Assembly (NCBI GenBank): GCA_951812285.1
Contig: OX638292.1
Span: 2,503,001 to 2,567,000 of the forward strand
Direction of reading: 5' to 3'
Length of the DNA stretch: 64,000 nucleotides
Source: an uncultured Dehalococcoidia bacterium
Lineage (GTDB): Bacteria; Chloroflexota; Dehalococcoidia; Lucifugimonadales; UBA1127
Under the pieces are notes generated by a model, which saw nothing but the letters and a program-made list of their open reading frames with translations, ran no database searches and was not told where the DNA came from. Both the position numbers and the translations under genes were made by a program. Shown piece after piece: positions 52,139-57,865 of this stretch; position 1 is the first letter of the stretch, and each line of letters begins with the position of its first letter.

Positions 52139-52475
52139 GTTGGCGGCGTCCGGGGGCGCGACTCCACCACCTCGCCGGGGTTGTTCGGGGTTGTTTGAGG
52201 TTGTTTCGGGGGTTGTTTCCCGGGCCCGTCTTGTAGCTGAAAACCCACATTGCAGATACAGAGCCTGAGGTTGTTTCCCCAGCGCTACTTCGCCCCCCAG
52301 TCGCGCTGCGCCCCACCGCATCCTCAGCGCAGTTGGGCGCGGCGGCGAGGAAACGGGCGCGCGCCGAAGGACAATGACCGGGACACCGATGATTTCCATG
52401 CAGCGACGGTAGCGGTCGCCTTCGCGTCCGCGCAATGGGCCCGTGTCAGGGTGTGGGGCTACCTGACCTCCCGCC
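52139..52475. other. gene-free convergent spacer with GGTTGTT repeats and element copy 4
   Basis: 337 bases between the glycosyltransferase (+) and LLM oxidoreductase (-) stops. No gene is supported. It holds a run of GGTTGTT units (52178-52218) and a further copy of the dispersed element. Confidence 0.6.
52178..52285 (-). repeat. GGTTGTT tandem run and dispersed element copy 4
   Basis: Four GGTTGTT(T) units at about 10-12-base spacing lie in 52178-52218, and a fifth at 52269-52275. On the minus strand the block TCTGCAAT...CAGCTACAAGACGGG...GGGAAACAACC matches the order of TCTGAAAT...GGGAAACAACC in copies 1 and 2. Spacing is two bases longer. The repeated GGTTGTT suggests local expansion of the element's conserved end. 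Confidence 0.5.
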
Positions 52476-53609
52476 TCAGTCCTTGTCGGCGAAGCGCGGC
52501 ATGACCTTGGTGGCGAAGGCCTCCAGATTCTTGAGGGTCTTCTTCAACGGCATGCCCATGTGCGCGAACTCCACGAGCAGGTAGTCGAGGTTGCAGACCT
52601 CCTGGAGCTCGTGGACCTTCTCGATCACGTTGTCGGGCGAGCCGACCAGCAGCGTGCGCGGCTCCAGGAAGTCCCAGTCGAGCTGCACGCTGGGGTCGAG
52701 CTCCTCGTCGGGGTTGGTGAAGACCTGCCTGCCGCGGAAAGGGTCGTTGAAGATGAATGCGGACATGATGCCCTCCTCGGCGTCGCGGCGGGCCTCCTCC
52801 ATCGAGGACGCGACGTAGGTGGAGCGCATGACGCCCTGGTCCTCGCCGATGCGGAACGTGCGCCCCTCGAGCTCCGTCCTGATCTGCGCGTAGAGCTCCA
52901 TGCGCTGCCGGACGCGGAGCGGCGGGGGCTGCCAGTAGCAGGCCTTCAGCCCCATCTCGGCCGCGGTGGAGACCGAGCGGTCGGTGGAGACGGTCATCCA
53001 GAGCGGCGGGTACGGCTGCTGGAAGGGCCTCGGCGTGACGCGGAGCTTCGTGACGCGGTCGCCCTCCTGCCACGCGGGGTTCGACGGGAACTTGGGGTGG
53101 GAGAAGACGGTGTCGTCGACGGGGAAGGTGAAGTTCTCACCCTGGTGGGAGAAGTACTCGTTGGTCCAGATCTCCTTGACGATCTCCACGATCTCGCGGA
53201 AGAGCTCCCGGCTCTCGGCCTCCTTGCGCGGGTCGGCGTTGGGGTGGAACTGCGGGCCCTCATACGGCCAGATGCCCCGGCCGAAGCCGACCTCGATGCG
53301 GCCGCGGGTCATGTTGTCGAGGATGGCGATGTCCTCGGCGAGCCGGATGGGGTGCCACCACGGCGCGATGTTGGCCATCTGCCCGATGCGAATCCTCGAC
53401 GTGCGCGCCGCGAGGTCCGCGCCGAGGAGGATCGGGTTCGGCAGGTCGCCGGCCGCATAGGGGCCGAAGTGGTGCTCGCCGAGCCAGATGGCCTCGAAGC
53501 CGAGCTCCTCGGCGAGGACGGTCTGCTGGCGGATGTTGTCGATCATCTGCGCGGCGTCGGTGGCCTCTCCGGCCGATGCCGCAACGGTGGTGAATGCCGC
53601 GAACTTCAT
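52476..53609 (-). CDS. LLM-class flavin-dependent oxidoreductase (luciferase-like)
   Basis: 377 residues, TIM-barrel luciferase fold. It has 'ELGFEAIWLGEHHFGPYAAGDLPNP', 'RIRIGQMANIAPWWHPIRLAEDIAILDNMTRGRIEVGFGRG', and the C-terminal 'TLLVGSPDNVIEKVHELQEV...LVEFAHMGMPLKKTLKNLE'. These enzymes use reduced flavin (FMN or F420) to oxidise alkanes, sulfonates, nitrilotriacetate and others; the substrate cannot be read from sequence. Expansion of this family is known in SAR202-type Chloroflexota. It is divergent from the phosphotriesterase homologue, with which it shares a 122-base promoter region. Confidence 0.88.
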   Translation of the reverse strand: MKFAAFTTVAASAGEATDAAQMIDNIRQQTVLAEELGFEAIWLGEHHFGPYAAGDLPNPILLGADLAARTSRIRIGQMANIAPWWHPIRLAEDIAILDNMTRGRIEVGFGRGIWPYEGPQFHPNADPRKEAESRELFREIVEIVKEIWTNEYFSHQGENFTFPVDDTVFSHPKFPSNPAWQEGDRVTKLRVTPRPFQQPYPPLWMTVSTDRSVSTAAEMGLKACYWQPPPLRVRQRMELYAQIRTELEGRTFRIGEDQGVMRSTYVASSMEEARRDAEEGIMSAFIFNDPFRGRQVFTNPDEELDPSVQLDWDFLEPRTLLVGSPDNVIEKVHELQEVCNLDYLLVEFAHMGMPLKKTLKNLEAFATKVMPRFADKD

Positions 53610-53673
53610 GCTTGCCCCCTGACTGACGAGTATGGATCTCGGACGATGCCGGAGACCGGGACGGGACGCAGCT

Positions 53674-53702
53674 TTGCCCCTCGGATGTGTTGATGATACA
53701 TT
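53674..53702 (+). promoter_or_regulatory. promoter of the phosphotriesterase-like gene
   Basis: TTGCCC (53674-53679), 17 bases, TACATT (53697-53702), 30 bases before the ATG; AAGGAGA lies between. Confidence 0.4.
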
Positions 53703-53731
53703 GCGGCCAAATTACCGCAAGGAGATAGAGT

Positions 53732-54784
53732 ATGCCAACAGGCGAGAACCGGGGGCTCGTCCAGACCGTGCTGGGTCCCGTGCCGCCGTCGGAGCTGGGG
53801 GCCACGACGACCCATGAGCACCTGTACATCGACTTCTCGTTCATGTACCGCCCGGCGCAGGACTCGCCGCGGCCGGAGCTGGCGGACGCGACCATCGCGC
53901 TGGACAACCTCGGCTGGGTACGGCGGAACTACTACAGCAACCACTTCAACCTGACCCTCATGGACCTGGACACCACGATCGCAGAGGTCAAGAAGTTCCG
54001 CGACCTGGGCGGGGGCGGCATCGTGGACGCGACGTCGCTGGGCATCGGGCGCAACCCGGCGGCGCTGGCGCGGATCTCGCGGGAGTCGGGCGTCCACGTC
54101 GTCATGGGCGCGGGGCACTACGTCGCGGCCGTGCACCCGTCGGACATGGACGAGCGCACCGCAGAGGACATCGCGCGGGTCATCGTCAGCGACGTCACCG
54201 AGGGCGTCGACGGCACGGGCGTGCGGGCGGGCATCATCGGCGAGATCGGCTGCACGTGGCCGCTGGCGCCGAACGAGCGGAAGTCGCTGACGGCGGCGGC
54301 AATGGCGCAGCAGGAGACGGGCGCGACGGTCCTCATCCACCCCGGCAGGGACCCCGACGCGCCGATGGAGATCCTGAACGTGCTGGCCGACGGCGGCGCG
54401 GACCTCTCCCGCGTGATCATGGGCCACCTGGACCGCACCATCTTCGAGGCCGACGGGCTCCTGGCCGTCGCTGCGACGGGCTGCTACCTCGAGTGGGACC
54501 TGTTCGGCAACGAGGGGTCGTACTACCCGCTGGCGGAGCTCGACATGCCGAGCGACGCGCAGCGGTTGGGCTTCCTGCGGCGCATGGCGGACGCGGGCTA
54601 CGGCGACAAGATCGTCATCGGGCAAGACATCTGCCACAAGCACCGGCTCGTCCAGTACGGCGGCCACGGCTACGGCCACATCCTGGAGAACATCGTCCCC
54701 AAGATGCGCCGCAAGGGGTTCTCGGAAGAGCTCGTCCACGCCATCACGGTGGACAACCCGGCGAGGGTGCTGGCGCTGGTGTAG
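53732..54784 (+). CDS. phosphotriesterase-family amidohydrolase
   Basis: 350 residues. The barrel metal ligands follow the phosphotriesterase-related pattern: His-x-His in 'GATTTHEHLYIDFSF', His in 'VLIHPGRDPDAPMEIL', His in 'VIMGHLDRTIFE' and Asp in 'KIVIGQDICHKHRL'. The usual carbamylated Lys position falls within the 'GEIGC' strand and could be Glu, as in PTE-like lactonases and related proteins. It may be a lactonase or ester hydrolase rather than a true organophosphatase. It follows the divergent LLM oxidoreductase; the two could act on the same xenobiotic-like compounds. Confidence 0.86.
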   Translation: MPTGENRGLVQTVLGPVPPSELGATTTHEHLYIDFSFMYRPAQDSPRPELADATIALDNLGWVRRNYYSNHFNLTLMDLDTTIAEVKKFRDLGGGGIVDATSLGIGRNPAALARISRESGVHVVMGAGHYVAAVHPSDMDERTAEDIARVIVSDVTEGVDGTGVRAGIIGEIGCTWPLAPNERKSLTAAAMAQQETGATVLIHPGRDPDAPMEILNVLADGGADLSRVIMGHLDRTIFEADGLLAVAATGCYLEWDLFGNEGSYYPLAELDMPSDAQRLGFLRRMADAGYGDKIVIGQDICHKHRLVQYGGHGYGHILENIVPKMRRKGFSEELVHAITVDNPARVLALV

Positions 54785-54810
54785 CAGGGCGCAAAGGCGA
54801 TCACGAAGAA

Positions 54811-54862
54811 GGGGCCGGCATTGCGCCAGCCCCTCCCTGTTGCGCGTAGTGCGGCGGACTAG
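54811..54862 (+). terminator. hairpin after the phosphotriesterase gene, possible old copy of the thioredoxin-gene 3' flank
   Basis: GGGGCCGGC...GCCAGCCCC forms an imperfect hairpin. Over 52 bases (54811-54862) it aligns without gaps to 56834-56885 and 55693-55744, ending in the same GGACTAG. I counted 38 of 52 identities to 56834-56885. Either a diverged third copy or a coincidentally similar terminator. Confidence 0.5.
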
Positions 54863-54884
54863 GTTCCCGGTTGGACGCTAGAGG

Positions 54885-55280
54885 CTACTTAAGACGCTCG
54901 ATTCCGGGGAGGGAGTCAAAGCCGTCGTCGAAGCTCAATATGCGGGTGACTCCGGCCTTGCGCATCACTGCGACATGCAGCGCATCCCGAGCAGAGAGGC
55001 TGTCCACCGATGCGAGCAGCGCCCTGGCAGAGCGTATCTCAGCCATACCGAAGGTCAGAACGTCGTCAGCTATCCCGTCCAGGCTCATGAAGGCGGCGTC
55101 GATGGCATCGGGCCGCTGTATGGCGGTGTAACGGTGGAGTATCTCCTGATAGACTTCCACGTCGGTGACGAACCGCTCCCCATCGCGCGCCAACTGCGTC
55201 AATGCAACCACTGCCCGGTCCTTGTTAGGGTGTGCCGCCCCCACGAGGTACATAGGCACGTTGGAGTCGATGAAGATCAC
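54885..55280 (-). CDS. vapC: PIN-domain toxin
   Basis: 131 residues, full PIN domain. It starts MIFIDSNVPMYLVG (first Asp), continues with Glu in 'VEVYQEILHRYTAI', Asp in 'LSARDALHVAVM' and the closing 'RILSFDDGFDSLPGIERL'. All four acidic positions of a VapC RNase are therefore present. It should cleave tRNA or rRNA when free of antitoxin. The start overlaps the antitoxin stop (ATGA, 55277-55280). It sits between two gene-tail-like repeats, 54811-54862 and 55692-55827. Confidence 0.88.
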   Translation of the reverse strand: MIFIDSNVPMYLVGAAHPNKDRAVVALTQLARDGERFVTDVEVYQEILHRYTAIQRPDAIDAAFMSLDGIADDVLTFGMAEIRSARALLASVDSLSARDALHVAVMRKAGVTRILSFDDGFDSLPGIERLK

Positions 55281-55522
55281 GGAAGCTGCTGTCCCGCTTC
55301 GATCTCCTGAAGCATGACCTCTATGTCGGCAGTGGGGAACTCATGTCGAGAGGCGAGTGCGATGGTGCGCAACTTGGCATCCACAGTACCAGGGTGGTCG
55401 CTTCTTACCTGGCGCAGAGCTTGTCGGACCCACTCAGCAAGGGTCACCCGCTGGCTTCGGGCAACGCGCTGAATTTCCTTGTATTCTTCCTCGTCCAAGA
55501 GAACTTGCAGTCGCTTAGGCAT
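55277..55522 (-). CDS. vapB: ribbon-helix-helix antitoxin
   Basis: 81 residues. 'KRLQVLLDEEEYKEIQRVARSQRVTLAEWVRQALR' is a ribbon-helix-helix DNA-binding domain, and the C-terminal 'ADIEVMLQEIEAGQQLP' is a toxin-binding tail. It neutralises the PIN toxin encoded immediately downstream and probably represses the operon through the inverted repeat at 55535-55559. The start codon coincides with the predicted transcription start and no ribosome binding site is visible, so the mRNA may be leaderless. Confidence 0.85.
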   Translation of the reverse strand: MPKRLQVLLDEEEYKEIQRVARSQRVTLAEWVRQALRQVRSDHPGTVDAKLRTIALASRHEFPTADIEVMLQEIEAGQQLP

Positions 55523-55529
55523 ACAAACA

Positions 55530-55559
55530 GTTTAATTGACTCATGCATTATGAGTCAAT
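55530..55559 (-). promoter_or_regulatory. vapBC promoter with embedded operator palindrome
   Basis: Minus strand: TTGACT (55558-55553), 17 bases, TTAAAC (55535-55530). A perfect 10-bp inverted repeat ATTGACTCAT/ATGAGTCAAT (55535-55544 and 55550-55559) overlaps the -35 and the spacer. This is the classic layout for repression by a ribbon-helix-helix antitoxin. Confidence 0.75.
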
Positions 55560-55691
55560 AGCGGTCGAGCACCGCTTCTCGCCTTTGCTCCAGGACGGCA
55601 TCACGTCAGCGGACTACGTTCACACCGGCGGAGAGTTGGGGGTTGACCCGATGCCTTTGACTTTACCGAGTGCTCGCCACGCACACGAGAG

Positions 55692-55827
55692 AGGGGCCGG
55701 CGCAATGCCGGCCCCTTCGCACTTCGCGTTGCGTGGCGGACTAGATGCCGAGCTTCTCTGAGAGCATCGCGCGCATCTCCTCGACGGTGGCGCGCTGCCA
55801 GGCGGGGTAGCGCTCGAGCGTGCGGGG
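55692..55827 (-). pseudogene. duplicated 3' end and terminator of the thioredoxin-like gene
   Basis: 136 bases matching 56833-56968 with five differences. On the minus strand it codes PRTLERYPAWQRATVEEMRA then MLSEKLGI-stop, exactly the last residues of the protein encoded at 56882-57478, and then carries the same GGGGCCGGC/GCCGGCCCC hairpin. The two differences inside the coding part are synonymous. No gene body precedes it. It lies left of the ion-channel gene, so that gene is bracketed by direct repeats. Confidence 0.9.
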
Positions 55828-55884
55828 CTGCAGGCGCGCTGGAACGCCACTTCGATGGGAGTTGACCGCTTCCGGACGCGCCTC

Positions 55885-56700
55885 TCAGGGCAGCTGTTTC
55901 AGGCGTTCTTCAAGGCGGCGAAGCGCTTGCCGGGTCGAGCGCAGCTCCCGGAGGATTTCGTCCTTGGACGCGGGGGCTTCCAACGCCCTCAGGCGTTCTT
56001 GCCTGTCTTCGTCCAGGTTACTTATCACGACGGCTATGAATATGTTGGTTACGACAAACGCGCTGATGATCACAAAGCTGACGAAGTAGAACCACGCCAA
56101 CGGCTCCACTGCGGTGGCGGTGTGCATGATCTCAGCCCAGTCGTCCAGCGTCACTATCTGGAACAGCGACGAAATCGCAACGCCCAGATTGCCCCACCGT
56201 GCGGGGTCGTGCTCCCCAAATGACCAGTACCCGACAAGGGCGTACACATAGACGATGACACCCAGCAAGACGACGATGTGCCCCAAGCTCGGGATGGAGC
56301 GAAAGAGTGTCGCCAGGATCATGCGCAACTCCAACACGGTGGAGAGACCCCGGAGGAGCCGCAGCAAGCGCACGAGGATGACGAGTACCCCGTAAGCAGT
56401 GACGGCCGGATAAACTGCCATACTGACCAATATGAAGCTTATCGCCAGGAAATCGAAGACGTTCCAACCTTCCTTGAAGTACCGGTGTGCCTGTGGAGAG
56501 AGCGCAAACATCTTGAGAAGCACTTCCAAGACAAGCACTGCCAGCGTCAGGACCACGAACAACCCCATTACAACAAAGTACCGGTCATACACGTGGTCGG
56601 AGGTCGCAATGCCCTGCGAAACGGCAGTCCCGACGATCAGTATGACGAGGAAGTATTCGAACCGTTGCGCGTGTACGATGCGGTGCGCCAACTCTCGCAT
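55885..56700 (-). CDS. voltage-gated cation channel subunit (BacNaV/CaV-like)
   Basis: 271 residues from ATG at 56700 (GAGGAG upstream; an in-frame ATG at 56760 has a poorer site). Six membrane segments are recognisable. S4 has Arg every third residue ('VLVILVRLLRLLRGL', about 105-119, R111, R114, R117). The pore loop is 'LFQIVTLDDWAEIMH' with filter TLDDWAE at 184-190, then S6 'ISAFVVTNIFIAVVISNL' and a C-terminal coiled coil (about 230-271), as in tetrameric bacterial sodium channels. NaChBac has TLESW, while a TLDDW filter is the one engineered to make a calcium-selective channel. The gene is poorer in G+C and is flanked by copies of the thioredoxin-gene tail. Confidence 0.87.
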   Translation of the reverse strand: MRELAHRIVHAQRFEYFLVILIVGTAVSQGIATSDHVYDRYFVVMGLFVVLTLAVLVLEVLLKMFALSPQAHRYFKEGWNVFDFLAISFILVSMAVYPAVTAYGVLVILVRLLRLLRGLSTVLELRMILATLFRSIPSLGHIVVLLGVIVYVYALVGYWSFGEHDPARWGNLGVAISSLFQIVTLDDWAEIMHTATAVEPLAWFYFVSFVIISAFVVTNIFIAVVISNLDEDRQERLRALEAPASKDEILRELRSTRQALRRLEERLKQLP

Positions 56701-56793
56701 GTCCCGGTTACTCCTCACAGACACATTGCCGCCGGGCCGAGTCCGACCCCTCCCATACATCCGTCCTGGAGTTCACGAGGGCACTATATGTCA

Positions 56794-56820
56794 TTCGCCC
56801 TGAGCCTGTCGAAGGGCGAA
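56794..56820. repeat. dispersed imperfect palindrome, copy 2
   Basis: TTCGCCCT...AGGGCGAA with CAGGC/GAGCC-type centre; reverse complement of the copy at 41457-41482. It lies between the channel gene start and the thioredoxin-gene terminator. Confidence 0.85.
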
Positions 56821-56832
56821 TGGCCAAGCAAA

Positions 56833-56968
56833 AGGGGCCGGCGCAATGCCGGCCCCTCCGCATTTCGCGTTGCGTGACGGACTAGATGCCGAGCTTCTCC
56901 GAGAGCATGGCGCGCATCTCCTCGACGGTGGCGCGCTGCCAGGCGGGGTAGCGCTCGAGCGTGCGGGG
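56833..56968 (-). repeat. thioredoxin-gene 3'-end direct repeat, copy inside the gene
   Basis: Partner of 55692-55827 (131 of 136 bases identical by my count). It includes 87 coding bases and the terminator. Confidence 0.9.
56834..56856 (-). terminator. terminator of the thioredoxin-like gene
   Basis: GGGGCCGGC-GCAAT-GCCGGCCCC, a perfect 9-bp hairpin, with TTTTGC following on the minus strand. It is repeated at 55693-55715 as part of the duplicated gene tail. Confidence 0.8.
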
Positions 56969-57478
56969 GCGGGCGGCCTGGCGGACCTGCGCCTCCTCGG
57001 CGTCGGCGGGCATCTCCTTGCGGGCCTCCTCCACGAACTGCGCGCCCTCGGCGTAGCCGATTGCCGGGCGCTCGATCCAGTGGCAGAGGTAGTCGCCGCC
57101 GCTGGTGTAGAAGACGACGGTGGGGATGGAGCGGAACTCGCCGCGGTTCAGGAACTCGTCCATGATGTCGAGGTTCTCGTCGCGCGGGAAGACGCGGAGC
57201 TCCATGCCGGCGGACTCGGCGATGCGGGTGAAGACGGGGAGGCCGCGGTAGACGTCCGGGCACCAGTCCTCGCCAATGACCATCATGCGGGCCGCGCCGC
57301 CGTCCATGCTGGCGGCCTTGCTGAAGAACTCGACGTCGTCAGCGGTCATCGAGTCGGCGGCGGTCTCGGTGTACTTCTCGAACATGTCCTTGTTGACGTT
57401 GATCTGCGCGATGTAGTCGGGGTAGGTGAAGCCCTGCCCGTATCGCTCCTGGGACACTACGCTGGTCTGCTCTGCCAT
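56882..57478 (-). CDS. thioredoxin-fold protein with a single active-site Cys
   Basis: 198 residues. A helical N-terminus is followed by a thioredoxin fold: 'ARMMVIGEDWCPDVYRGLPVFTRIAE' takes the place of WCGPC, 'FRSIPTVVFYTSGGDYLCHWIERP' holds the cis-Pro. The motif reads WCPDV, so the second Cys is missing and normal disulfide exchange by one protein is unlikely. A glutathione- or partner-dependent role is possible. It starts at 57478 with GAGGAGGAG upstream, 72 bases after the glutaredoxin-like gene, which has UPTC; the two could form a redox pair. Its 3' end is duplicated at 55692-55827. Confidence 0.82.
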   Translation of the reverse strand: MAEQTSVVSQERYGQGFTYPDYIAQINVNKDMFEKYTETAADSMTADDVEFFSKAASMDGGAARMMVIGEDWCPDVYRGLPVFTRIAESAGMELRVFPRDENLDIMDEFLNRGEFRSIPTVVFYTSGGDYLCHWIERPAIGYAEGAQFVEEARKEMPADAEEAQVRQAARPRTLERYPAWQRATVEEMRAMLSEKLGI

Positions 57479-57550
57479 GGTCTCCTCCTCTTTGCTGCTC
57501 CTGCTTGCTGCTTCCGGGCCCGGTCACGCGGGCCTGTGCTAAAAGATTTC

Positions 57551-57766
57551 TCAGCCAGACTCGCCGTTGAAGCCCTCCTCCACGCGGCCGTCCGGGTAGA
57601 CGATGACGGGCACGGCGCTTCCGTACTCGCGCGCCTCGTCCATGAACGTCTGGTTCTCGTCGATCATGCGGTCTTCGAAGTCGATCCCCTGCTCGGTCCA
57701 CGCAACGCGCAGCGCCTCACACGTGGGTCAGGTGCGCAGGGTGTAGACGATGGGGACTGTCGCCAT
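57551..57766 (-). CDS. glutaredoxin-like protein with in-frame UGA at the active site (candidate selenoprotein)
   Basis: Reading from ATG at 57766 (AGGAGG eight bases upstream): MATVPIVYTLRT, UGA as codon 13 (57728-57730), PTCEALRVAWTEQGIDFEDR and onward to '...AVPVIVYPDGRVEEGFNGESG', stop TGA at 57551. Taken as Sec, the product is 71 residues with UxxC where glutaredoxins have CxxC, and the cis-Pro region and 'DGRVEEGF' also fit glutaredoxin. Frame, length and homology continue perfectly after the UGA, which argues against a decayed gene. A hairpin begins one base after the UGA (57698-57726). No sel genes are in the window, so Sec incorporation remains inference; a pseudogene with one nonsense change is the alternative. 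Confidence 0.72.
57698..57726 (-). promoter_or_regulatory. hairpin just after the UGA codon, possible bacterial SECIS
   Basis: Minus strand: outer stem CCACG/CGTGG, asymmetric internal loop, inner stem GGCGC/GCGTT (two G-U pairs), apical loop UGC, which starts 17 bases after the UGA. Position and size fit the loose bacterial SECIS pattern (a G within the first two loop bases, 16-37 bases from UGA to loop), but the loop is short. Confidence 0.4.
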
Positions 57767-57865
57767 GGGTGCCTCCTGAACATAGCTGGACTACGGCTGT
57801 TGGTGTTGTCAGGAACGATGGTACACGACGGGGAGGGGGCTGTCACGGCCCCGCGGGCTCGACCG

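Noticed and set aside
57551..57766. Reading the glutaredoxin-like frame as an ordinary nonsense-mutated pseudogene
   Set aside because: Not excluded, but the UGA falls on the redox Cys codon, the rest of the frame is intact and a hairpin follows at once, so selenocysteine is the better first hypothesis.
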